Positions 26,801-37,748 of a stretch of 64,000 bases of DNA are shown piece by piece; position 1 is the first letter of the stretch; every line of letters starts with the position of its first letter. Origin of the DNA: Endocalyx cinctus (Eukaryota > Ascomycota > Sordariomycetes > Amphisphaeriales > Apiosporaceae); the NCBI GenBank assembly GCA_001600455.1, contig BCKC01000001.1:4428441-4492440 (forward strand), given 5' to 3'. The notes beneath the pieces were generated by a model. It worked only from the letters and a program-made list of their open reading frames with translations, searched no databases and was not told where the DNA came from. The position numbers were made by a program, and so were the translations under genes.

Positions 26801-27665
26801 TTGTACGGATAGAACCATGATTGGAACTCGCTTTGTTATCCCTACTATGGAGGATACTTTGGAGTAATGGGTTCGGGGTTCCCGCTAATGGTGATGAATC
26901 AATTTGATGATAGTCTTCATTCTCGTCCTGTTAGTTACAACGATGAGCACAGAGCGAAATTGATGATTTAGTGGAAGAATACGAACAAAGCCAAATCGGT
27001 ATGGACAACTTTACAGAAACAGTACGAGTTCAGTACTTGTCAGACCCCGCATTTCACAAAATCCATTGGTATCCTGCTATCCTACTTTTCTTTTTATCTC
27101 TCCTTATGATTAAAAATTCTTTTTTTTTTCCCCTCTCACAATGCTACAGGCTGGAGCTTTCCTGTAACTGTATTATCGCCCCCAAGTCGCCCAACGGAGC
27201 TGAGCAAACCACTGATACGGCCTCCGCTACCGGACGGCATGACTTGGAGTACTTAGAAACATACTAAATCGCTCGATGTCCTAAATATCACCATTCCAAT
27301 CGCTGATTATTGCCAAAATCGAAGGTGAGCTTAGCGATATTTAATGAGGAAAGGAAATGGATAAATACTATTTGCTAGCAGTGATCCCTAAGAAAACATG
27401 GCAGCATGGCACCTCCAAATACGCCACTCTCACGTTTAACGTATTGGATATCACCACTATGGCGGGGTTAAATGGTCTAGGAAAAGATGCGTATGACATT
27501 TGTTTGTCTGCTTAAAACACGATCTTTCTTGAACCTTGTAATAATTCGGTTTCTTGTTTTCTAGTATCGGAATAAGTAACTTCCTTGACTCAATCATTTC
27601 TCTTTTAGATCACATCTTTTAAACTCTACTATATACTTCACAACACAATCTACCGTCGAGCTGCG
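26801..27665. other. Intergenic upstream of the methyltransferase
   Basis: A 98-codon plus-strand frame at 26971-27267 includes a hydrophobic stretch but begins at GTG-type context without further support. The last ~150 nt serve as the methyltransferase 5' flank. Confidence 0.45.
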
Positions 27666-28604
27666 ATGGCTAGCCCCCCTCAAATATTACCTTCTACCGA
27701 AGGGCCCGGTTTTGAAGGTAGGGACGATAAAGCCTGGTCGGAGTATATGGATTTACGGCCTGTCTACCCCTCATCGCTTTACGACCGTATATATGACTAC
27801 CACCGACGGAAACCGGAGAGTAGCTGGCATACCGCGCATGACGTCGGCGCCGGGGCTGGGATTGTCTCGGCTGCACTTGCTTCCGCTTTCCCCCATATCT
27901 ACGTCTCGGATCCCAACAATGGATATGTCTCCTCGGCACGCAAGGCGCTCATCGAGGACTCAGGTCTTCCAGATTCCCAATTCACATTTCTTCAGGAGGG
28001 AGCCGAAAAAAGCACGGTTGAATCCGGAGCGATCGACTTGATCGCCGCTTTCGAGATGATTCAGTGGACCGACCCAGCAGCCTCAATAGACGAGTTCTCG
28101 CGAGAGCTTAGAGTTGGCGGCACCTTGGCTGTCACTTACTACACGAGACCGACTATTGTGAGTAACTATGAGGCCGAGAAAGCTTGGAAATCTGTGCTCG
28201 ATGCATGGGCACTGAAAACTCGAGGTCTTGGTCATATCCATAATCGCGCGTTTACAACTTCGAACACCGCGCTCGAGTCGGTGGCCTTCCCTAAAGATAA
28301 GTGGGATGTGGTAAAGAGAATTTATATCAACACGGGCGGTAGTACGGAGCGCTTTCGGCTCGATGATCAAAAATACCCGTGTAGGGTTGAAGAATGGGAA
28401 GAGAAAATCTGGGAGGAAGGGAACGAGGATTGGATGCACGTAAAGAGGATTGACTGGTTCAAGTCATACACATCCACGTGGTCGCCGCAATTGTCAAAGA
28501 ATGAAGTTGAAAGTCTGTTCAGTGACTTGGAAGCCTGCTTGAAAGGCGAGGACGTTAAGACAGTGACCCCGGTTGTGTTGATTCTTGCTACGAAGAAGGC
28601 ATGA
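27666..28604 (+). CDS. Class I SAM-dependent methyltransferase
   Basis: Single exon, 312 aa. Motif I is DVGAGAGIVSAALA (from Asp59), the glycine-rich SAM-binding loop. An acidic residue closes the next strand (VSDPN, about 80-84), and IDLIAAFEMIQWTDP (about 123-138) is the motif IV/post-II region with W for the common H. LRVGGTLAVTYYT follows as motif VI. This layout is that of the UbiE/COQ5-like or Methyltransf_11/25 group; fungal relatives include trans-aconitate 3-methyltransferase-like enzymes. The substrate is unknown. No secretion signal, so cytosolic. It is flanked by a pseudogene and AP-1 gamma, with no biosynthetic neighbours. Confidence 0.85.
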   Translation: MASPPQILPSTEGPGFEGRDDKAWSEYMDLRPVYPSSLYDRIYDYHRRKPESSWHTAHDVGAGAGIVSAALASAFPHIYVSDPNNGYVSSARKALIEDSGLPDSQFTFLQEGAEKSTVESGAIDLIAAFEMIQWTDPAASIDEFSRELRVGGTLAVTYYTRPTIVSNYEAEKAWKSVLDAWALKTRGLGHIHNRAFTTSNTALESVAFPKDKWDVVKRIYINTGGSTERFRLDDQKYPCRVEEWEEKIWEEGNEDWMHVKRIDWFKSYTSTWSPQLSKNEVESLFSDLEACLKGEDVKTVTPVVLILATKKA

Positions 28605-29488
28605 TGCAGCCGCTACTTCTACTCTTTAAATTCTCGATACTAACAAGCAGACTTGAATAACTGTGTTCGGTACAGCCTAAGAGGTCTTATTAGATTCAGG
28701 GATTCTCTAACCGTAACCCTGGAAGTTGGCTCTGGTCCTCCCCAAATCCCCCCGCAGTCTGAACAAATTTCAACAAAATTCAAGTTCAGAATTTTATAAA
28801 ACAATCATAGTTTTATTTTCTAATGGTGCGAATAGAAAAACAAGCAATGTGAGTTTGACCAGTTAGATGACATCATTTGCTCCATCCAATCATCATCAAA
28901 TTTGATCAAATTATAATAAATAACAACAAGGACAGTCGCGTCTTCGCATGCTGTTAAAAGCTCTTTATCTGCCCAATGTACAAATGTTTATACAGCTGTC
29001 TACAAGGCAGTCAGGCAGTCAGGTAAGGGTTTATATAGGTAGGAAGCAAACTGATAATGTTGGGTGGCCTAGATGTCTGTGAAGATGTCTTTATGAAGTA
29101 CATATAGGAGGCAGTGGAGGTTGCGAATTGCGAAGATAATGATTATCTTTACGACTAACCCAATTAAGGAATAGCTTCTTGCGCCTACCTCTCATCCCGG
29201 ATAATTAATAGTTCCGTTTATAGTACCCTGTCAGGGCCCTGTGCGTCCGTCCCACTAAGGTATTCATTCATTAACAGGCATTCCTTACTTGTATCTTGTG
29301 TCTTTGATATCTGTTGCTTGGCCTTTATAGTCAACATCATAATTGCCTATTTTCTAACTCGACCAAGACGATCGTACGCCGACCAGATTTCTAACCCACA
29401 CGTGTCGAATATTTCCCTTTCAAATTGCTTCTAAAAACTGGTCTTACCAACCCAGTAGGCCCTTCTAGGGCCCGATATTATCTTCGTT
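28605..29488. other. Intergenic between methyltransferase and AP-1 gamma
   Basis: Nothing gene-like; a CAGTCAGGCAGTCAGG stretch lies near 29008-29024. The 3' end is the AP-1 gamma promoter. Confidence 0.5.
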
Positions 29489-32299
29489 ATGAGTTCATGT
29501 ATGTTCGCTTAGATCTCCCTATTCGGCCCACCTTCTTCAAACACTACCTGTCGTCGTCACCAGTTCTCTAACTAGGCATTATCTCCCATTGTGTAGTAAA
29601 GCAGTTCATCCGCAATGTTCGAGCGGCAAAGACGATAGCAGACGAACGAGCTGTCATTCAGAAAGAGAGCGCTGCTATCAGAGCTAGTTTTCGTGAAGAG
29701 AGCGGAGATCATAATGTGAGGTGCGCATTACGCCCATTTTGTATCTCGACCTCTCCTCAATTGATGCTGACTTGTAGCGAGACAGGCGAAACAACGTTGC
29801 CAAACTCTTGTATTTGTTCACGCTCGGCGAGAGAACACATTTTGGTCAAATAGAATGTATAAAGCTGCTAGCATCCCCCCGTTTTGCTGATAAGCGGCTC
29901 GGGCATCTAGCTACCAGTCTTCTTCTAGATGAGAATCAAGAGGTGTTGACATTAGTCACCAACTCATTGAAGAAGTAAGTCGCCCTCGAACAAACTACGA
30001 TACCCTTCCCATTTCCTACTAATATACTTTTCGTCAAGTGATCTTGGCCACTCGAACCAATATGTCGTCGGACTTGCCCTCTGTACCCTTGGTAATATTG
30101 CCTCTATCGAGATGTCTAGAGATTTGTTTCCCGAAATCGAAAACCTGATATCGACAGCCAATCCTTACATTCGGAGAAAGGCTGCCTTGTGTGCTATGAG
30201 AATAGGCCGAAAAGTGCCCGACCTACAGGAACATTTTGTTGAAAAAGCTTCTCAACTATTGTCGGACAGGAACCATGGTGTACTTCTCTGCGGTCTGACA
30301 TTAGTTACCAGCATGTGTGAGGCCGAAGAGGAAGAGGGGACCGACGAAGGCATCATCGAGAAGTATAAACAATTCATCCCCGTTTTAGTCCGCACTCTCA
30401 AAGGACTTGCTACTTCTGGCTATGCCCCCGAGCACGACGTCACCGGAATTACTGATCCATTCCTGCAAGTCAAAATTCTACGCCTGCTTAGAGTGCTTGT
30501 TCGTGGTGACCCAGAAGGGACAGAGCAAATCAATGATATTCTGGCCCAAGTTGCGACTAACACCGACTCTTCCAAGAACGTCGGCAACTCTATTCTTTAC
30601 GAAGCAGTCAGGACAATTCTTGACATCGAGGCTGACTCTGGTTTACGAGTGCTTGGTGTGAATATCTTAGGAAAGTTCCTAACGAATCGAGACAATAATA
30701 TTAGATATGTTGCTTTGAATACCTTGATTAAGGTTGTTGCGATTGAACCGAACGCCGTCCAACGTCACAGAAACACTATCCTCGAATGCTTACGAGACCC
30801 TGACATCAGCATAAGAAGACGTGCTCTAGATCTCAGCTTTACTCTAATCAACGAGAGCAACGTACGGGTGTTAATTCGCGAACTTCTTGCATTCTTGGAG
30901 GTCGCCGACAACGAATTTAAGCCGAGCATGACAAGTCAAATTGGCATCGCGGCGGATAGGTTCTCACCTAACAAACGGTGGCACGTAGATACCATGCTGC
31001 GAGTTCTGACGCTAGCCGGAAACTACGTGAAAGAGCCGATCATGGCCTCATTTGTACGATTGGTTGCAACAACACCGGAGCTCCAGACCTACGCCGTGCA
31101 GAAATTATACGCCAACCTCAAAAAAGATATTACACAGGAAAGTCTGACCCAAGCAGGCGCCTGGTGCATCGGAGAGTATGGAGATGCGCTGTTGAGGGGG
31201 GGGCAGTACGAGGAAGAGGAATTAGTAAAAGAAGTTAAAGAGTATGAGATAATCGATCTGTTTTCTCTCATCTTGAACAGCAACTATGCGACGCAAATTA
31301 CGACCGAGTACATAATTACAGCCCTCGTCAAACTCAGCACGCGCTTATCGGACGGCTCCCAGGTTGAACGCATACGACATATTCTCCAGATGCACCAAAC
31401 AAGCTTGGACGTGGAAGTTCAGCAGAGAGCAGTTGAATATGGCAACCTTTTTGCTTATGATGAGATCCGTCGTGGCGTCTTAGAGAAGATGCCGCCGCCA
31501 CAGATCAAGGAAGAATCTAGAGTGCTTGGCGAGGCCACTAAGAAGGTCAAAAAGGGTGCGAATCGCAAGTCTAAGCTTGTTGCCAAGCCAACAACAGACC
31601 AAGACCTGCTGGACCTTATGGGCGATAGTACTACAACGTCGTTATCATCGCCGGCGAATGGTGGGCAGACTAATACCGACCTTCTCGCAGATATTCTAGG
31701 GGGTACATCATCGCCACCTCCGACTACGACATCTCCACCCCCCCAACAAAGCAATGTGTCGTCTATCATGGATCTTTTCTCTCAGGGTACCAGTTCTCCC
31801 GCACCAAGTGCGGCCCCTTCCAGCTCTGGACTAGATATTTTCGGTTCAGCCGGTACGCCGCCACCACAGCAAGCAACTGCAGCTCCAGCACCTACCGGTC
31901 TTCCTTGCTACGAAGCAAATGGTCTCAATGTTACTTTACAGTTACAACGCAATGCTGAGGGCGCCATCCAGGTCACGGGTCGTTTCAGGAACAGCTCGGG
32001 GGCCGTGTTATCGAACGTCGGCCTGCAAGCAGCGGTACCGAAATCTCAGAAACTACAGCTCATGAGTATATCTAACTCGGATATCGCGCCGGGAGCCGAA
32101 GCTACCCAGATGATGAGGATCCTAGGAAGCAAAGGAGTAAGTTTTCCATTTCCTTCTATCTACATGAAGCATCTTACGCGATCACAAGGTAAACTAACAA
32201 ACGCACAAATAGCCTCTTAGACTGATGTTGAGAGTCGGTTATTCGCACCCTTCGGCGGGCCAGGTCATGGATCAAGTAAAATGGACGGAACCATCCTAA
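29489..32299 (+). CDS. APL4: AP-1 clathrin adaptor complex, gamma adaptin
   Basis: Five exons (29489-29498, 29597-29720, 29786-29974, 30039-32136, 32213-32299) encode 835 aa, standard for the family. The start [20 protein letters not shown] and [18 protein letters not shown] are hallmarks of adaptin gamma. The HEAT-repeat trunk covers about residues 20-590. The hinge is Pro/Ser/Gln-rich and carries leucine/acidic clusters ([23 protein letters not shown]) that resemble clathrin- or ear-binding boxes. The appendage (ear) domain runs from about 715 to the end ([11 protein letters not shown]...[11 protein letters not shown]). AP-1 sorts cargo between the trans-Golgi network and endosomes. The first coding exon is only 10 nt. 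The last intron must be spliced to reach the conserved [10 protein letters not shown] end; reading through it gives a false stop at 32220. Confidence 0.96.
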
Positions 32300-32559
32300 G
32301 TCGGGATGAACGCGGAGTACATATCTGTAGAGAGTTGCATGCGACATGATGAGAAAAAGAAAAAGGAAAAGCGACGGCCCGGATTGTCCCTTTTTATATC
32401 TTTTTGTTTTATTCATTACGGCCTAGCAAGTAGAATACCGAGAGTTGTGTAAAAGACAAATGACAATGATTACTTCATGCAAAAACTATCTGACAGACTT
32501 TCCACTTGCCATGTGCTGTGCTGATATTTGGGCTCGTTTTCGAAGACGAAATGAGTTCA

Positions 32560-33705
32560 TTACCACCACTTCTCACACAAGACCTGACGAGGCTCCATTC
32601 CTAATCCTTCTGGAGGATTTCCGGTAAGCTTCGATACAACTTCGTCCGTCATCTGCGGTGGCCCACACACGTATACCACCGAGCACCGTTTGGTATCCTC
32701 TAGCGCTCCTTCGTTTCCCTCCTTGATAACGGCCGATACGTCGTCTATGGTTATGCGTCGACGACGGACGGGAATGGCGATGGACGACGATGATGACTGA
32801 AGTGTTGCCTCTCCTTCGTATTGTCCCGATGGCGGTGACCCACCCGTGAGGTAAAGCTGTAATTTCCCATTTATTTTCTTTTCATTCCCATGAATCAACC
32901 CCGCCAACCGGTCCAGAAATAATATCCCGTCACCTTTTTTATCCTCCGGAGATATACAGCGAGCAGAATACAAAAACCGGACGTCATACAATCTTCTCCC
33001 GCTACCGGAAAAAGCAATACTGGAAACCATACTCATAAGTGGGTTCACGCCAACCCCGCCGGCAACGAAGATGATCTTCTTGATTTCATCCATCTTAATA
33101 CTAGCAGGAGGAAAGGTGAAACTTCCCCCGACGCGGACTCTTAACTCGGTCCCTAGAAGGGAGATCGACGGGTCCTGATGTAAGAAAGAAGCAGCGTCGT
33201 TGAGAGGTGAGGATTGGACGGCTAATTCGATGTACCTGTATTTATCTTTTTCTAAAGAAGATGATGAAGCGGAAAAAGGTGTAGAAGTAATAGTAAAACC
33301 TCCGGCTTGCTCGACCCCTGGTACGTAGACGTCTAACCACTGACCAGGGAGAAACTATATATCGTTTGTTTCTTTCCGATTAATCAACCTCCTATGGTGG
33401 AATAAAGTAGAAGACATATACATGGGTGGGGGAAAACATACGTCTATATCAGGATTCTTCTCTGGAATTCCAAGCCGGAATATCCGCACCAACGGGTTGA
33501 CTTGTTCTACGTGCCAAATTATCACGGTATGGAGGGACTTTTTTTTTTTTCAAAAGAGAGCAACGATCTGTTAACCTGGATTTGTCTTATTTTGAAGCAC
33601 GAATAGATAAAGAAACAAAATAGGAAAACTAATTACCTTATCTCGCGGCTCCGTCGCCGTTCGTTCTAGATGAGGTAATTTGGTCTCTTCCGCTTGAGTT
33701 GCCAT
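32560..33705 (-). CDS. FAD/NAD(P)-binding oxidoreductase (ferredoxin-reductase fold, OXNAD1-like)
   Basis: Three exons (33705-33637, 33537-33442, 33354-32560) encode 319 aa. An N-terminal FAD-binding barrel (NPLVRIFRLGIP, then FLPGQWLDVYVPG and GGFTITSTP at about 55-78) is followed by the NAD(P) domain with IIFVAGGVGVNPLMSM (about 149-165) and VYVCGPPQM near 291. This order is that of the ferredoxin-NADP reductase superfamily; the nearest named type I recognise is OXNAD1, a probably mitochondrial protein of unclear substrate. The end LCEKWW is typical of these proteins. The acceptor of intron 1 lies after an A11 run, so exon 2 start (TCCCTCC) was chosen by frame and by the SLHTVIIWHVEQVNP match. 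Confidence 0.85.
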
Positions 33706-34173
33706 TTTTATCCCTCCTCCTTTTCGGCATTCAACGTTGTAAATGGAGATATATATTTCTTGCTTCCTTATAGATGGATGCAATGGCAACTTTGGGTTGT
33801 TGTTCAATCACTGTTGATAAGGTCGATGGACGGTTTTATGGGGATAAGAACTACCCCAAATACAGTACCTCCTCCACATTAGTTTCTCATTGGTAGATGA
33901 CATAAATTTCCAACGTCGATAGGAAAGGGGAAAAAAACACAAGATAACTGTACTGAAGTTTAATCGCGCTCCTATGAGTGTTTCTCTAGGATATCATAAT
34001 GATTAGCTACCTTATCGACGAATTGCCCCCATTACCAACCAGTTACACAGTACATATTAGTTAAAGAGCAAAGAACCTTGCCATCTTTCGCCAAATAGCG
34101 ACCTCCTTTACCACTTTTTGTTTCTTCCAAAATTACATCAAATCTGAGAATAGAGATATCGGCCATGTTTTCA
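33706..34173. other. Intergenic, 468 bp
   Basis: Upstream of the oxidoreductase and downstream of the next minus-strand gene. No feature seen. Confidence 0.5.
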
Positions 34174-36043
34174 TTACACCCAGTTACCAACGGGCACATC
34201 TCCATAATTAGCATTAATATTATCTTGTTCTGCACATCTGGAATCAGCATGACTTCCTTTCGAAAAGCTATCGGATCTTGTGATTTTCTGCGAGCTCCGC
34301 AGGGTTTCTTCTCTCATGTACCTCTCCCGCAAGGGCGATGGACTATGTCTTAGCCATTCTGCCTCTGTAAGTTTTAGAGTGCTAGTAGGGGAATAGACCT
34401 TATTGCTTGGGGTTGTGTTTTCTTCACGGAATGCTACCTGTACAACCTGGCTATCTGGAGGAGATGGCTCATCAGGAGATTCAAAATGGTCGATATGACT
34501 ATCTAGTGCACTTTTGGAATCGGTAATATTAACGTAGCCTTTCGGCGACGGTAGCTCGGGCGATTGCGAGGCCTCCGAGTATGCCGGAGAAGCTGCATAG
34601 TCCGAAATAGACTCGTTGTCAGCGTTCGCATCGGCATTTTGCAATTGAAGTGTGCTCATAGATTCCGAGGTTATTAGTAGAGGACGCGCCGTGCTTAGCC
34701 TGATTTCTTCATTCTCGAATTCGTCGCTTTCGGCGAACTGTAATAGAGAAGGTGTCAGAGATGGACACTCGGATCGGTGTGACGAGGTTGATGATCTCCT
34801 CGAGCGGCTATGTGGTATCTCGGGAAGAGGCCTTTGCAAAATGTCTTCCCTGGTAAGGTTTAATAATCTTCGCGTATCCGGGACCGATTTGCTCATCGAA
34901 AATACGGATGTCAGCTTGGGAGGACTCTTGAGAAAATAATCTTGATGATGTGGTTTCGGGTTTGATGATTCGGAAACAGCAGCACCGATAGATTCAGCAT
35001 TATCGTTGAAGATATCGTTGTCCAATGATTTAGTACTAGCGGAGAAGTCTTCAACATAGATATCAGTTTTCACTCTTGCTGCAGTGTAGGTAAGTGGCTC
35101 CCCAAATGGGCTAAGAGGCACAGGTAGTATATTCCTATCTTGCGGAGGTATGACACTCAGCTGCTGAAGGTATCTCATGGATCGATAATGAAAATAAAAG
35201 GTGGCGTATGGTGAGTCCTTGGGATCAAGTAGATAATAGTCGTAATAGGTGGTATCTTCAGTGTTGTTTATGAGACCATTACTAGGGGAACCGCAGAGAA
35301 TTTTAGCCGATATAAAGATACAATAAAGAAGATTGAAAAGAAATAACTCACGCAATTCCATTACTTTCCTGGTTCCGGTACTCGCTAAGCTTAGGAGCGA
35401 CACGTTTACGCCCATTGCAACGGAAGACTTTGATTTCAATCATGCCTCCATCATCAGGGGTTGACTTTCTATTGGGTCCAAACATGAAGCGAAAATGACG
35501 TGTCTCTATTGGTAAAGCTGTAAGATCAAAGCCATCAAGCCTGGTTCCCAGCCTATTGCCAGGTTCGTATAAGGCTCTATTGACCGTTCCACTACAAGAA
35601 CTATTGGTATCGATGCCCCATGAGATAATATGATGGCCGTTCATGTACATCTTGAAGAATATACACCTCGAAGGAGGGGGTGATTTATTGACAGTGTATC
35701 GTAGCCAGAATTGCTCACCTATATCGTCGAATGAATATGAGCTGAGAAAACAAATGAATTTTACGATGAATAGGCATGATGCTGAGAGATATTTTGCAAA
35801 CTTACCGGATAATGAAGGAATATAAACAGACACTCGAGGATTCACCTTATTCAAACGGGTTGGGTCACTGAGATCTGATGAAGATGCTGATGATCCAGAT
35901 TCCATACGTCTAATTAATGTGGGGACGTCGTTAGGAAACTGACGAAGTCGAACGGATGATCCATCCGGATGAGGATACTCGGGTAGTCCATTGCCTTCAC
36001 TACTTGCGACGATTGATATCTCGATTCCGCGGAACGAAGGCAT
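34174..36043 (-). CDS. Fungal protein of unknown function (DUF7918-like N-terminal region)
   Basis: Three exons (36043-35806, 35718-35352, 35281-34174) encode 570 aa. The N-terminal 230 residues hold a probable folded beta domain: MPSFRGIEISIVASSEGNGL, PEYPHPDGSSVR, VSVYIPSLSGEQFWLRYTV, FFKMYMNGHHIISWGID and GGMIEIKVFRCNGRKR. This pattern fits a fungal family found as DUF7918-type proteins, in my judgement from memory. DPKDSPYATFYFHYRSMRYLQQL follows. The remainder is Ser/Pro-rich and acidic, probably disordered. An in-frame upstream ATG at 36085 would add a CAGTTG-repeat leader (MQLQLQLQL...); I chose the second ATG because the conserved domain starts there. Function unknown; no signal peptide. 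Confidence 0.75.
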
Positions 36044-36843
36044 ACTAATTACCGGGGATAATTGCAACTGCAACTGCAACTGCAATTAAAATGTAGATCA
36101 AGAGTCAAGTGTGAAATAAAACAATAGTCAAAACCATGTTTGACAGGTAGAGAATGTCCGAAGACTGAGATGGATATGGATATGAATATGGATAGGGATA
36201 GGGATGGGGATAGGAATATAGAAAGGAAATTAACAATCAGAAGATGGGGAAATGAAATAAGCAAACGAAGAAGGAGCGAAATGGGTTTAAAAACAAAACA
36301 GAGAAGCGAAGAAGGTGCAGGTTGACGGATCGAATAAGAACCTGTTGGAAATCTGAAAATATTCGAAGCAGAGTTTCAAATCATTGCTAACACGACTAGA
36401 TTACATAGTGAGTAACCTAATCTACCTATACAGAATACGCACACATGCTGCTCTGTTTGTACATGCGGGTAGCATATACAGGCTAGAAGGATTGTGTTTG
36501 CCATCAACAGATTCGAGGCTGGGGAAAAAAACTAGCAACACACTTGCTTAAATTTCTTAGGTCAATCATGAATTCACTCACTTCTCCGCTAAGTCTACCA
36601 GCGATACCACATAATCGTGTGTGAAGTAATTGGTGTGACAAGCAAATTGTGATGAAAATAGTAGCTGTACACCGGTAACTGGACAGTAGGGTAGCGATCA
36701 ATGATAGCGATATGCCCGAATTAACCCTCTTTATTCCAGTCGCTGTTGAGCCCCTAAAATCGCATGTGTATACTTATATTCTTCCTCTCTGTATTCATCT
36801 TGGTCGATATTGGGTACAAGGTGATGATGATGATATATACTGT
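36044..36843. other. Intergenic with CAGTTG and GGATAT-type repeats
   Basis: Short tandem repeats of (CAACTG) at about 36064-36086 and GGATATGGATA-like hexamers at about 36170-36215. No gene. Confidence 0.5.
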
Positions 36844-37322
36844 TTATTTGCCCAGCAGCTTCTTTGTGTCTTCTTCCTTACCCAGCAAACCTAAATTCCT
36901 TATCTGATCTGCAGTCGGTGCGTTCTCTCGCGGCGAAGCGGTCTCGGCTTTCCTGTACGCAGCTTGCAATAATATTGTTCTCGTCGCCTGCAAAATTTCA
37001 CGAGAATGTTAGTATTTTGGTGTGGCGTTCGTGCTTTATCGTACGCAAGGTAATCAAATATCCTTTAACTCCCCACTTCACAGTATGACTGACCTCTTTC
37101 TTATGATGTAAACATTCGTAGTAATCCTCAAGCATCGGCTCGCACTTCTTCTTCCCCGAATCGTCATCAGTCGCGGTGTTGACAACGTAGCAAGCTAGGA
37201 GCTCTTGCCAGAAGGGAAAGCATCGGCCGGGGCCTACGAGCGAATTATATCAGTATTAAACCTGATCAATTGGCTGACGAGTGGGTTAACATACCTCCGT
37301 TAAGACCGTAACCAGATGCCAT
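36844..37322 (-). CDS. NDUFS5: Mitochondrial complex I 15-kDa subunit (NDUFS5-like, twin CX9C)
   Basis: Three exons (37322-37295, 37233-37094, 36987-36844) give 103 aa. The sequence MASGYGLNGGPGRCFPFWQE continues through LLACYVVNT and EPMLEDYYECLHHKKE. Cys14, Cys24, Cys40 and Cys50 form two CX9C motifs, the signature of intermembrane-space proteins oxidised by Mia40. Content and size fit NADH:ubiquinone oxidoreductase subunit NDUFS5 (15 kDa), which sits on the intermembrane-space face of complex I. The C-terminal exon is Ala/Lys-rich (ATRTILLQAAYRKAE, ending KKLLGK). No open frame over 60 codons covers the gene, so it is easily missed. It is divergently paired with SEC39. Confidence 0.92.
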
Positions 37323-37748
37323 AATGAGTGTCGTAGAGGTATATTATACGTGACGGTAACGATGAGTGTTCAATTGCTGTTTGAACAGTACCCTGGAGAC
37401 AATATTTGAGGTTCGCGGAAACAAGCAATTGGCAATTGATTTGACGTTAAAGTCGCAAGGTACCCGGAAGCTCCACTAAATTATAGTTTACCCGCATAGC
37501 CCACTTTGCTCACAGCAGAGTCCAGACAGCCTTCGTTATTAATGTACCAGCCACAAATAGACAGCTCAAGCCACTTTATGTACTAAGGATTGCGTCCATC
37601 TTCGTCATTATAACAAGGATTAGCTGGCCGTTTTATTTTAGAAGTCATTATATTATACAACTTGCGAAACGGTCCCTATCTTGAATGGCGGCACACCTTC
37701 AACTGTGCAGATAATCGAAGTAGATATGTACATTTTCCTTATGAGAAG
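37323..37748. promoter_or_regulatory. Bidirectional promoter region NDUFS5 / SEC39
   Basis: 426 bp separate two divergent start codons, so both genes must be driven from this stretch. No strong TATA box; a TATATTATAC word lies at about 37340 and TTATATTATAC near 37648. Confidence 0.5.
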
